This document shows positions 35,281 through 45,300 of a DNA stretch of 64,000 nucleotides, piece by piece; the stretch's first letter is position 1; every line of letters starts with the position of its first letter. Below the pieces are notes generated by a model. It saw nothing but the letters and a program-made list of their open reading frames with translations, had not been told where the DNA came from and ran no database searches. The position numbers were made by a program, and so were the translations under genes. The DNA comes from CAVQEG01 sp963711465 (lineage in GTDB: Bacteria > Bacteroidota > Ignavibacteria > OLB7), in assembly GCA_963711465.1 (NCBI GenBank), contig CAVQEG010000001.1, positions 1,736,001-1,800,000 on the forward strand, in the 5' to 3' direction.

Positions 35281-35778
35281 TCAGTCCGCCCCGTTCGATT
35301 CGACCGTGACCTTCTTCATCACCACGTCCTCCTTCGGCCGATCCATCGCGCCGGTCTCCACCGCTGCAATCGCGTCGACGACGTCCTGTCCCTCGATCAC
35401 CTTGCCGAAGATCGTGTAGTTCGGCGGCAATGGATGCTCGTGGTGCATGATGAAGAACTGCGACCCGTTCGTATTCGGGCCCGCATTCGCCATCGCCACG
35501 GTTCCCGGCGTATATCCCTTGCGATAGACGTCCTTCGCCGGATCGGTCTCATCGTCGAAGCGTCCGCCCCAGGCCGACTCGCCACCGCGCCCGGTACCGG
35601 TCGGATCACCGCCCTGGATCATGAATCCCCTGATGACGCGATGGAAGATCACGCCGTCGTAGTATCCACGCTCGGCAAGCAGACGGAAGTTCTCCGTCGT
35701 CTTCGGCGCGGCATCCTCGAGTAGTTCGAATCGGATCGTGCCCTTGTTCGTCTCAAGCGTTGCTATCGGATGTGCCAT
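35281..35778 (-). CDS. ppiB: Peptidyl-prolyl cis-trans isomerase, cyclophilin type
   Basis: The 165-residue protein is a single-domain cytoplasmic cyclophilin that speeds proline isomerisation in folding. Active-site motifs are GVIFHRVIRGFMIQGGDPTGTG (Arg, Phe, Met, Gln), NTNGSQFFI and PNYTIFGKVIEG. There is no signal peptide. The ATG at 35778 is used; the frame is open far upstream across the carbonic anhydrase gene on the opposite strand and that part was rejected. It is divergent from the carbonic anhydrase gene. Confidence 0.92.
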   Translation of the reverse strand: MAHPIATLETNKGTIRFELLEDAAPKTTENFRLLAERGYYDGVIFHRVIRGFMIQGGDPTGTGRGGESAWGGRFDDETDPAKDVYRKGYTPGTVAMANAGPNTNGSQFFIMHHEHPLPPNYTIFGKVIEGQDVVDAIAAVETGAMDRPKEDVVMKKVTVESNGAD

Positions 35779-35991
35779 GAATACCTCATCTGGTTGCGCG
35801 GGATGCACGGACCTTCCGTGCCCCCCGGTATTCTCCCTGTCCTCGGTCCCCACCGTCGTTCCGCCTCCTCCGTGGAAGTTCCCTCCCCGCGTCCGGAAGA
35901 CCCGAACGACGGCGCCCGGCGACGCATTCTCTATCTTATGGGCTTTGTTCGAATCTCTCCACGACCCCTCCCCAACATCGAACCCGAGGAA

Positions 35992-36636
35992 ATGAAGACA
36001 CTGGAGACTCTGTTCAATCAAAACCGCGAATGGGCCGAGCGCGTGTGCGAGTCCGACCCGGAGTTTTTCCCCCGACTGGCGCGCCAGCAACGACCGAAGT
36101 ACCTGTGGATCGGATGCTCCGACAGCCGCGTGCCCGCCAACCAGATCGTCGGCCTTCAGCCGGGCGAACTGTTCGTGCATCGCAACGTGGCGAACGTCGT
36201 GGTCCACACCGATCTCAACTGTCTGTCGGTCCTGCAGTTCGCCGTCGACGTGCTCGGCGTCAGCCACGTGATCGTCTGCGGTCACTACGGTTGCGGCGGC
36301 GTCTCGGCCGCGATGAACGGCGAGCGGCACGGACTGATCGACAACTGGCTGCGCCACGTGGAGAACGTCATGCTGCGCCACACCGATCAGCTCGAGTCGA
36401 TCGAGGATCCGACCGCGCGTCTCGACCGGCTTTGCGAACTGAACGTGGTCGAACAGGTGGTCAACGTCTGCAGAACGACGATCGTCGAAGACGCGTGGAG
36501 TCGCGGACAGGATCTTTCGGTTCACGGCTGGGTGTATGGCCTCAGCAACGGTCTGCTCCGCGATCTGGACATCTGCGTGCGCAATCGCGGCGAACTGGCC
36601 GAATGCTACTCGAAGGCCGCCGCCAATCCCGCGTAG
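35992..36636 (+). CDS. can: Beta-class carbonic anhydrase
   Basis: The 214-residue enzyme interconverts CO2 and bicarbonate in the cytosol. All zinc ligands are in place and share their numbering with E. coli Can: Cys42 and Asp44 in CSDSRVPAN, His98 and Cys101 in GHYGCGG, with Arg46 paired to Asp44. The ATG at 35992 (MKTLETLF) is preceded by CGAGGAA; the open frame upstream lies in the ppiB spacer and was rejected. Its last 31 bp overlap the end of glgA on the other strand. It could supply bicarbonate for carboxylation reactions. Confidence 0.95.
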   Translation: MKTLETLFNQNREWAERVCESDPEFFPRLARQQRPKYLWIGCSDSRVPANQIVGLQPGELFVHRNVANVVVHTDLNCLSVLQFAVDVLGVSHVIVCGHYGCGGVSAAMNGERHGLIDNWLRHVENVMLRHTDQLESIEDPTARLDRLCELNVVEQVVNVCRTTIVEDAWSRGQDLSVHGWVYGLSNGLLRDLDICVRNRGELAECYSKAAANPA

Positions 36637-38063
36637 ACGCGCAGATAGCGCTCCACCTGCACATCCCACGAGAAGTTCTGCGTCATTGCGTTGCGAATCA
36701 GATGACGCCACGCGTCGGTGTAGTAGTAGGTCCGCATCGCCTTCTCCATCGCCCACTGCAGCCCGTGCCCGGTGAAGTGTTCGAAGACGAATCCTGTGCC
36801 CTCGCCGGTGAGCGGGTCGAAGTGCTGCACGGTGTCGGCCAGGCCACCCGTCTTCCGCACGATCGGAATCGTGCCGTATCGCAGCGAGTAGATCTGGTTC
36901 AGTCCGCACGGTTCGTAGCGTGATGGCATGAGGAACATGTCCGACCCGGCCTCGATGAGGTGCGCAAGCTCGTTGGAGAATCCCTCGAAGTAGCAGACGC
37001 GCTCGCGGTAGGCGTGCATCACCAGCGAGAAAAAATCCTCGTAGCGCCGGTCGCCGCTGCCAAGGATCGCGAACCGTGCGTTGGAACTGTCGAGCACTGG
37101 CGTCATCACTTCGTAGAACAGGTCGATCCCCTTCTGCTCGATCAGTCGCGACACCATGCCGAACAGCGGCGCATCGGGATCTGGTGCCAGCTCGAGCCGC
37201 TCCATCAGTATCCGCTTGTTCTCCTTCTTTCCCGACAGATCGTCGACCGAATAGTGATGGGGAATGAATCGGTCGCGTTCCGGACTCCACTCGTCGTAAT
37301 CGACGCCGTTGACGATGCCGAAGAGCGCGCTGGCGCGGGAGCGCAGCAGACCGTCGAGTCCGCCGCCGTATTCCGGAGTCTGAATTTCACTCGCGTAGGT
37401 ATGGCTGACGGTCGTCAGTACGCTGGCCTGGACGATGCCGGTCTTGAGAAAATTCACCACACCGCTTGCGCGATCGCTCTCGTCGAACCAGTCGAAGTGG
37501 TTGCCAAGGCCGATGTGTCCGACGACATCTGTCGAGAAGATTCCCTGGTAGCCGATGTTGTGAATCGTCAGCACCGTCCGCGTCGTACTGAACAGCTCGT
37601 CCCACGAGTAGACGGTCTTCAGGTACAGCGGTACCAGCGCGGTCTGCCAGTCATTGCAGTGGAAGATCTGGGGGGAGAATCCCATGCGCTGGCAGCACTC
37701 GATCGCCGCGCGCGAAAGCATCGCAAAGCGCAGGTACTCGTCGAGGTCGTTCGTGTAGATGCGGCCGCGGTGGTACAGTCGTGGGCAGTCGATCAGATAG
37801 ACGCTGACGGATGAACCCGGAAGCGTCGTTTCACAGGCACTGAAGCTGATCGTCTCACCGCCGAAGACGACCGGAACGTCCTGGATGAATTCAACCGGAT
37901 GGAATTCGCCCGCCGACGCATCGATCAACGAGTACAACGGCATGAACAGGCGGACGTCGTGACCGTGCTCGGCGACGTACTTGGGCAGGGATCCGGCCAC
38001 GTCGGCGAGGCCGCCCGTCTTGGCGAACGGGGTGATCTCCGAAGCGACAAAGGCAATGTTCAT
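36606..38063 (-). CDS. glgA: Glycogen synthase (ADP-glucose type)
   Basis: The 485-residue GT5 enzyme transfers glucose from ADP-glucose to growing alpha-1,4-glucan. The ADP-glucose-binding KTGGLADVAGSLP lies at residues 16-28, HCNDWQTALVPLYLK and YGGGLDGLL in the middle, and the C-terminal GT-B signature SRYEPCGLNQIYSLRYG with RKTGGLADTV near residues 375-410. The length matches the family. The ATG at 38063 is used. The stop lies inside the carbonic anhydrase gene on the opposite strand. Other glg genes are not in the window. Confidence 0.95.
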   Translation of the reverse strand: MNIAFVASEITPFAKTGGLADVAGSLPKYVAEHGHDVRLFMPLYSLIDASAGEFHPVEFIQDVPVVFGGETISFSACETTLPGSSVSVYLIDCPRLYHRGRIYTNDLDEYLRFAMLSRAAIECCQRMGFSPQIFHCNDWQTALVPLYLKTVYSWDELFSTTRTVLTIHNIGYQGIFSTDVVGHIGLGNHFDWFDESDRASGVVNFLKTGIVQASVLTTVSHTYASEIQTPEYGGGLDGLLRSRASALFGIVNGVDYDEWSPERDRFIPHHYSVDDLSGKKENKRILMERLELAPDPDAPLFGMVSRLIEQKGIDLFYEVMTPVLDSSNARFAILGSGDRRYEDFFSLVMHAYRERVCYFEGFSNELAHLIEAGSDMFLMPSRYEPCGLNQIYSLRYGTIPIVRKTGGLADTVQHFDPLTGEGTGFVFEHFTGHGLQWAMEKAMRTYYYTDAWRHLIRNAMTQNFSWDVQVERYLRVYAGLAAAFE

Positions 38064-38105
38064 CGTATACCAGGAGCTGTGTCGCGAAAGCGGTGAATAT
38101 AACGC

Positions 38106-38142
38106 GCGCGCCCCCGGCGGAGGGTATCCACCGGGGGCGCGC
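38106..38142 (-). terminator. Terminator of the SANT-repeat gene
   Basis: GCGCGCCCCCGG pairs with CCGGGGGCGCGC around a 13-nt loop. On the minus strand it is followed by GTTATATT. It lies 16 bp past the stop at 38158 and upstream of glgA. Confidence 0.7.
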
Positions 38143-38157
38143 AAGCATCGTACGGAC

Positions 38158-39114
38158 TCAGACCAACTGTGCATCGGCGAGGCCGGCGGCCGCCTCGCCC
38201 GAATCGATTGCCTCGATGGCGCCGTCGGACGTGACCGAGAGTGACGAACCGGTGAGCTCCGGCAGCAGCGCCAGCGGCACACCGTCCGTCGTCGTGCGCC
38301 GCCGACGATTCTGTCGTGTCAGTCCGAGCTTCCCGGCGCGCCAGCCGACCGTGGCGACGGTGCGACTCAGATGCTCGGCGATCATCCGCTGTGAAAGCAC
38401 GCCGTAGTTCTCACGGAGGAACTGATCCTCGTGCTCGGTCCACGATCGCGTATGCGGCCGGGCACGGTATCCGTGCCGAGCGGCCAGCCGGATGAGCTTG
38501 TTATGGTTGACGCCAAGATCGACCGCCATCTTCGAGAACGGAATCTTCCCGGCGTTGTCGAGCACCCACTGCACCTGCTCGTCGGTGAGCTTGGGCACCT
38601 TCCGCACCAGGCCGAGCCGGGCGGCCTTCAGTTCGACGGCATCCGGCGTACGGTCGAGATCCTCTGCCAGATCGGCCACGCGGACGCGACCGTAGTGCGT
38701 GCGAATGTACTCCTCCTCGGCATGCGTCCACGGCCTGACGACCGTCGTGCTCAGGCGAAGGCGATGGACCTGCGAGCGCACGCTCTGCTCGGTCCGCTTG
38801 AGTGTCCGGGCGATCTGCGCAATCGTCCGCTGCCCATGCGTCTTCCGCAGGTAGGCGACTTCGAGCTCGGTCCAGGGACGCTGCCCGTTGCCCCGAAGCC
38901 CCAGCACGGTCGCGCGGTGCTGCACGCTCGTGATCGTCCGATGCAGCAGCCCGGCCACATGACGCGAGCCATGCTTCTCATAGTACCGCCCCAGAATGCG
39001 GTCCTCCTCCTCGGTCCACGAACGACGGGTCGGTCGCGGGCCGGGATCGATGGGACCATCGTCCTCGAGCGGTCGGCGCCGTGGCGCCAGCGGATCCGAA
39101 TGATATGTGTTCAC
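38158..39114 (-). CDS. Five-repeat SANT/Myb-like putative DNA-binding protein
   Basis: The 318-residue protein consists of five copies of a 43-residue SANT/Myb-like helix-turn-helix unit starting at residues 31, 79, 127, 174 and 223, a period close to 48. Units 1 and 5 start RSWTEEED/RSWTEHED, units 2 and 3 RPWTELE/RPWTHAE, and unit 4 PKLTDEQ. Each ends in a hydrophobic LGL, LRL or HGY. The W at position 3 and the acidic first helix are Myb hallmarks. The N-terminus is Pro/Arg-rich, and the C-terminal 50 residues are acidic and unrelated. The start is GTG at 39114 with only a weak ribosome-binding site. It stands alone with its own terminator. DNA binding is inferred from the fold, not shown. 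Confidence 0.78.
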   Translation of the reverse strand: MNTYHSDPLAPRRRPLEDDGPIDPGPRPTRRSWTEEEDRILGRYYEKHGSRHVAGLLHRTITSVQHRATVLGLRGNGQRPWTELEVAYLRKTHGQRTIAQIARTLKRTEQSVRSQVHRLRLSTTVVRPWTHAEEEYIRTHYGRVRVADLAEDLDRTPDAVELKAARLGLVRKVPKLTDEQVQWVLDNAGKIPFSKMAVDLGVNHNKLIRLAARHGYRARPHTRSWTEHEDQFLRENYGVLSQRMIAEHLSRTVATVGWRAGKLGLTRQNRRRRTTTDGVPLALLPELTGSSLSVTSDGAIEAIDSGEAAAGLADAQLV

Positions 39115-39315
39115 GGGAGGCGATCCTCGACAGGAACGAAAAGAGAACGTGAGGAAATAGGGACCAATCCAATCGGATAACCCCGGGAATCCGAATTAGT
39201 TACATGGTCCCGAAAGGCCCTCGAACAGCCCCGCAACGGTCCTTTCAGCGGACGTCAGAATTCCCCGATTCTCGCACCATGACGCCGTTCACGTCCCCGT
39301 TCCGGACGTCGCCGT

Positions 39316-40092
39316 TCACGGTCGTTGGCTCGTGTCGGATACGCCCGGTGGTGCCAGTTGAACGTCGATGGATGCGAATCGTTCGCGCAGCAGGCCGGCG
39401 AGCGCCCGCATTCCCCAGTGCTCGGCCCGCCGCGGTCCGGTGACGATGACGGCGATACCCGTCTCCACCACCGCCGCGCGCGCCGACTGGTGCATGGCGT
39501 CGGTCAGATACAGCCGCGCCCCCCGGGCCCACGCTTCGCGAACGAGGTCGTCGTCAATCGCTCCGGCGACCGCAATACGATCGACCGGTACGTCAGTCGA
39601 ATGCAGTTCCCCCTCGATCCCGTCGAACATCTGCCACACCACGCGCCGCAGCACCGACAGCGGCGCAGTGTCGATGCGGCCGATCATGCCGATCGGACCG
39701 TGCCGCCGATCGCCGAGCGATTCGAGATGCGACATGTCGAGCACATCCGCCAGTCGGGTGTTGAATCCGACTCCCAGTGTGCGGTCGAACGCGAGGTGGC
39801 AGGCGATGATGGCGGTGTCCCGCGGTATCGCCGTCGGGGCGAGATCCCACGGACGGTGAAGCAGCACGGCGTCGAAGCCATCGCGTTCGACCCACGCGCC
39901 GATACCCGTCCACGGCTCGAGCGCGAGCCCGACCCGCTCGACGGGTCGGTCAAGAGATGCGCCCACAACCTGCAGCCCCTCGCCGATCCTCCCGGCATGC
40001 AGGTACGGTTCGAGCCAGCTGATGATCTCGCGGAGGCGGATCGACGTGTGCGGATCGTTCACGACATCCTCTGGTTTGGTCGAGGCGAACAT
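39316..40092 (-). CDS. Nif3-like (DUF34) protein
   Basis: The 258-residue protein follows the Nif3/YbgI plan: an N-terminal metal site (VLLHRPWDL, where the family has HHP), the HLAFDRTLGVGFNTRLADVL region that supplies His and Asp, and a C-terminal LTDAMHQSARAAVVETG that supplies another His. Nif3-like proteins are dinuclear-metal hexamers of unsettled function, often annotated as GTP cyclohydrolase-like. Here one of the first two metal-binding His residues is Arg. The start is uncertain: ATG at 40092 is used, and a GTG at 40128 is also in frame. It follows the methyltransferase gene in the same direction. Confidence 0.68.
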   Translation of the reverse strand: MFASTKPEDVVNDPHTSIRLREIISWLEPYLHAGRIGEGLQVVGASLDRPVERVGLALEPWTGIGAWVERDGFDAVLLHRPWDLAPTAIPRDTAIIACHLAFDRTLGVGFNTRLADVLDMSHLESLGDRRHGPIGMIGRIDTAPLSVLRRVVWQMFDGIEGELHSTDVPVDRIAVAGAIDDDLVREAWARGARLYLTDAMHQSARAAVVETGIAVIVTGPRRAEHWGMRALAGLLRERFASIDVQLAPPGVSDTSQRP

Positions 40093-40179
40093 ACGCCACG
40101 TGGGAATTCCGCTCCATCGTCGAGCCACGGCCTTCAGACCGGGGCGCCACCTCGACGTCGAACCGTCGGCCGAGCGAAT

Positions 40180-41379
40180 TCACCCCGGCTCCCCGTCCGC
40201 TCCATCAGAAGCCGCATCCCGATCGGGTTCCCTGCTCCCTTCCCACATGCGATACTCCAGCAGGCGGCAGTCGATGGTCGCATTGAAGAAGGGAACCCGT
40301 CGACTGGTGCGCAGCCCGATCCGTTTGGCGAGTTCCAGATTCCCGGTGAAGACGTAGGCGGTGTAGCCCGCGCATTGCTGCTTGAAGAAGTCGCCCATGC
40401 GCGCGTAGGTGGCGGCGAGCTCGGATTCCTTGCCGAGCCGTTCTCCGTATTCCGGATTGACCACGACCACACCCGGGGCATTCGGGATCGGGGTCTCGGC
40501 GAAATCGCAGACGTGAAATTCCATGAGGCGATCGACCCCTGCACTCGCGGCGTTGTTCCGTGCGGCCTCGATCGCCGTTGGGTCGATGTCCGACAAGATG
40601 AACCGAGCGTCCACCGCCGGTGCCTGCTCGCGTTTCGCATCGCTTCGCATCCGCTCCCACTCGGCAGGACTGAATCCACTGAGATGCATGAAGGCGAAAT
40701 TCTCACGCGTGAGTCCCGCCGATCGACCCGAGGCGATCAGCGCCGCCTCGATGGCCAGCGTACCCGAGCCGCACATCGGGTTGACGAACGTCCCGCGGCC
40801 CTCCCACTTGGTCGCGCGGATCACCGCTGCAGCAAGCGTTTCCTGCATCGGCGCCTTCCACGGCATCCGGCGGTAACCCCGCCTGCCGAGCGGCTCGCCC
40901 GAGGTGTCGAGGAACACCGACGCGCGGTTACCCTTCCAGTGCAGGAACACCGAGACGCCGTGACGCTCCGAGCCGGCGTCGGGCCGGCGACCGGCGACGC
41001 GTCGCAGCCGATCGACGATCGCGTCCTTGGTCTTCAGATTCGGAAAGCGGCTGTCGCGAATGGTGGGATTGTCGACGCTGGAGCCCACCCGGAGGTATTC
41101 GTCGGGCGGGATGTAGTGCTCCCATGGAATCCGCGCGATCTCACGGTAGAGGTCGCGCGGATTGCGGCAGTAGAATTCGCCCAGGAGGTAGAGAACGCGC
41201 GTCGCGCACCGAAGGTGGAGATTCAGACGCATTGCGTCGGTGAGCGAACCGCGCGTGCGAACGCCGGCAATGAGCTCCTCCTCGACCGCAAAGCCGAGTT
41301 CGTCGAGTTCGCCGGCGAGCCACGGCGTGATGCGGGCCGGACAGCTGAGCATGATCTGCGAGGACCGTGACCACAGCAT
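40180..41379 (-). CDS. RlmL-like class I rRNA methyltransferase
   Basis: The 399-residue protein has an N-terminal THUMP-like RNA-binding region (ITPWLAGELDELGF, then TRGSLTDAMRLNLHLRCATR) and a C-terminal Rossmann methyltransferase with NPMCGSGTLAIEAALIASG for SAM binding and VVVNPEYGERLG in the catalytic motif. In the N6-adenine/N2-guanine RNA methylase superfamily this motif is usually NPPYGER; here the second Pro is Glu. Related enzymes make m2G2445 in 23S rRNA. The ATG at 41379 is used; an in-frame GTG at 41415 would overlap the upstream gene by 17 bp. Confidence 0.82.
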   Translation of the reverse strand: MLWSRSSQIMLSCPARITPWLAGELDELGFAVEEELIAGVRTRGSLTDAMRLNLHLRCATRVLYLLGEFYCRNPRDLYREIARIPWEHYIPPDEYLRVGSSVDNPTIRDSRFPNLKTKDAIVDRLRRVAGRRPDAGSERHGVSVFLHWKGNRASVFLDTSGEPLGRRGYRRMPWKAPMQETLAAAVIRATKWEGRGTFVNPMCGSGTLAIEAALIASGRSAGLTRENFAFMHLSGFSPAEWERMRSDAKREQAPAVDARFILSDIDPTAIEAARNNAASAGVDRLMEFHVCDFAETPIPNAPGVVVVNPEYGERLGKESELAATYARMGDFFKQQCAGYTAYVFTGNLELAKRIGLRTSRRVPFFNATIDCRLLEYRMWEGSREPDRDAASDGADGEPG

Positions 41380-41398
41380 GTCGGCGACGGCTCCGGAT

Positions 41399-42295
41399 TC
41401 AGAGCTGCTCGACACGGTACCCCATTGCGCGCAGCATCTGAATCACGCTGTCGTCGCCGACCAGATGCAGCGCCCCGACGACGACCATGTAGTTACGCGA
41501 GTCCTTCAGCAACCGTTCGATCTCCGGCACCCATCGGCGATTGCGATCGACGACGAGCCGCTGGTAGAGCACCGGTTGATCGGCAAATCCGCTCGTCAGC
41601 ACCTGCTGCAGCTTCTGCGTGTCGCCCGCCTTCCACGCGGCGATCGTGGAATCCAGACTCGACCCGGAGTCCGATGTCGTATCGGTGAGCATGTAGTAGA
41701 GGAACTGCGATTGTTCCGCATCGGACATTCCGTCGAACGCATTGAACTGATCGGCAGCGGTTTCGAGTCCGAGTCGCGGGATGCCGCGCTTCTCCGCCTT
41801 GTGATCGAAGTACATGTCGATGCCGTGCTGCGCATCGAAGTTGCCGCCCTGCACCTCCTGGCTCATCAGCATGAAACCGGCGAGCCACGGCTTCATCCGG
41901 TCGACGAACGCCATGGAGAGCCCGAGGTCGGCCATCCGATCGGCCAGCAGCGAGTAGGTCTTCTCCGGCAGGACCGACTTCAGCGTCCGTCCATCGGTGT
42001 AGACGCCGCGGTTGGCCATCATGAGCATCGCACCGCTCATGGCGCTGTCGAGGTTGAGCTCGAGCACCAGCGCATCAGCGTCCATGAACGCGCTTTCCAT
42101 CACCGGCGGTAGCGGATAGGATGCCGAGTCGAGGATGTGCACCGAGCCGAGCAGATAGACGGTGTTCGTCGGCGATTCCACCTTCCAGAGCAGATGGTGC
42201 TGCTGCGTAGTCGCCGTCGAGGCGCAACCGGCCGCTGCGACAGTGGCCGCGGCAACCGCCGTAATGGCCAGCCGGGCGTTGAAGAGATTCTTCAT
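41399..42295 (-). CDS. TraB/GumN family lipoprotein
   Basis: The 298-residue protein has a hydrophobic signal ending VAAAGCAS, a lipobox with the Cys near residue 24. The mature part has the TraB/GumN (TIKI-like) landmarks: LLGSVHILDSASYPLPP near its start, MESAFMDADALVLELNLD, and VVGALHLVGDDSVIQMLRAMG at the end, where paired GxH motifs are thought to bind metal. Related proteins are membrane-associated metalloproteases, but the bacterial substrates are unknown. The ATG at 42295 is used; a TTG six bases before it is in frame. It lies 23 bp after ettA in the same direction. Confidence 0.83.
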   Translation of the reverse strand: MKNLFNARLAITAVAAATVAAAGCASTATTQQHHLLWKVESPTNTVYLLGSVHILDSASYPLPPVMESAFMDADALVLELNLDSAMSGAMLMMANRGVYTDGRTLKSVLPEKTYSLLADRMADLGLSMAFVDRMKPWLAGFMLMSQEVQGGNFDAQHGIDMYFDHKAEKRGIPRLGLETAADQFNAFDGMSDAEQSQFLYYMLTDTTSDSGSSLDSTIAAWKAGDTQKLQQVLTSGFADQPVLYQRLVVDRNRRWVPEIERLLKDSRNYMVVVGALHLVGDDSVIQMLRAMGYRVEQL

Positions 42296-42318
42296 GATCA
42301 ATCGTGAGGAATTCGGAC

Positions 42319-43992
<1,674 letters not shown>

Positions 43993-44133
43993 TATGGAGT
44001 CGCTGGAGGATGCGTTCGATTGAGAAACGGGGTCCGGTCATGGGACCACCCGGTCCCGGCCAAAGGGGTTAACTTACGCGCTTTCATCCTGCCGGGTCAT
44101 GTCAATTCATGACGTCCACCGTCGATCGATCCC

Positions 44134-45105
44134 ATGCACGATCCCACGCCCATCACACTGGTGACCGGCTACCTCGGTGCCGGAAAGACCACCCTTCTGA
44201 ATCATCTGCTTTCTGCCGATCACGGCCGCCGGATCGCCGTCATCGTCAATGAGTTCGGTGAAGTGGGTGTCGATGGCGAACTGGTGCTCAACCTCGAGGA
44301 GGACGTCGTGGAGTTGACCAATGGCTGCGTCTGCTGCACGATGCGCGAGGATCTCATCGAGACGATCGAGGAACTGCTCGAGCGCGAGGACGCATTTGAT
44401 CACATCGTCATCGAAACTACCGGCATCGCCGATCCGGGGTCGACGGTGATGACCGTGCTGCAGCACCCCGATGCCGGCGAACGCTTCGAGGTCGACGGCG
44501 TGGTGACCGTCGTCGATGCGCTGAACCTCCCCCGTCAGATGGAACACGGACCCGAGGCGCGGGCGCAGATCGCCTACGCCGATGCGATCGTCGTCAACAA
44601 AACCGACCTGGTCGATGACGATGAACTCGATCGGCTGGAACGTTCGCTTCGCACGATAAATCCGGTGGCGAGTCTGAAGCGTGCCGTTCATGGAGCGGCC
44701 GATTTCGATGTGCTGCTCGATCTGGGAGGGCTCGATCCAGATCGCGCGGCGTCATCGCTCGAGCGCGTTCGAAGCGACGGGCAGATGGTGGCGATTCACG
44801 AGGAAGGAATTACGTCAGTGAGCGTCACAATTGACGACGAGCTCGACCGCGATCGGTTCGACGCGTGGGTGGCTGCACTGATCGATGCGCGCCATGAGGA
44901 CCTCTACCGGCTCAAGGCGGTGCTGGCCCTCCCCGGGGCCGAGCGTCGCTACGTCGTGCAGGCGGTGCACGCGCTGTCGACCTGGCAGTTCGGTCACGAA
45001 TGGGGCTCGACGCCACGCACGTCCAAAGTGGTCCTCATAGGACGCGACCTGCGGAAGGACGAGATCGAAGCCGCCCTGGGAGCATGTCGGCTGACTGCGG
45101 GGTGA
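44134..45105 (+). CDS. CobW/COG0523-family GTPase, putative metal chaperone
   Basis: The 323-residue GTPase has Walker A GYLGAGKTTLLNHLL, Walker B-type IVIETTGIADP, NKTDLVD for guanine recognition, and the metal-binding GCVCC loop (NGCVCCTMREDL). A C-terminal CobW_C-like domain (AALIDARHEDLYRLKAVLAL; VHALSTWQFGHEW) follows. The family delivers zinc or other metals to target proteins (ZNG1, YeiR) or serves cobalamin synthesis. The metal cannot be told here; no zinc-uptake or cobalamin genes are adjacent. It is divergent from ettA. Confidence 0.88.
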   Translation: MHDPTPITLVTGYLGAGKTTLLNHLLSADHGRRIAVIVNEFGEVGVDGELVLNLEEDVVELTNGCVCCTMREDLIETIEELLEREDAFDHIVIETTGIADPGSTVMTVLQHPDAGERFEVDGVVTVVDALNLPRQMEHGPEARAQIAYADAIVVNKTDLVDDDELDRLERSLRTINPVASLKRAVHGAADFDVLLDLGGLDPDRAASSLERVRSDGQMVAIHEEGITSVSVTIDDELDRDRFDAWVAALIDARHEDLYRLKAVLALPGAERRYVVQAVHALSTWQFGHEWGSTPRTSKVVLIGRDLRKDEIEAALGACRLTAG

Positions 45106-45300
45106 TGGAATCCGGGGTCGGTGCAATCAATCCGGTGGAATCAATCGGGTGGCGTCGCACGAGTACATTTCGCCGATCGATGTCGATTCCGTCGCCGACC
45201 TCTCATTGCGATACCACTCCAATTGTGGCGGGAATTGCCGGTCGGACGTATGGTGGGTGCCCGTGTGTGTGACGTGAACTCGAGCGATCGAGAACAACGA

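Noticed and set aside
35281..37290. 669-residue minus frame that joins ppiB to an upstream extension
   Set aside because: The extension runs antisense through carbonic anhydrase and glgA; the cyclophilin domain starts at 35778.
38106..38142. glgA upstream regulatory hairpin
   Set aside because: It fits better as the terminator of the SANT-repeat gene: it begins 16 bp after that stop and is followed by a T-rich stretch in the same direction.
45106..45300. Small gene between the CobW-type and GNAT genes
   Set aside because: The short frames here lack a ribosome-binding site and motifs; only slightly repetitive sequence is seen.
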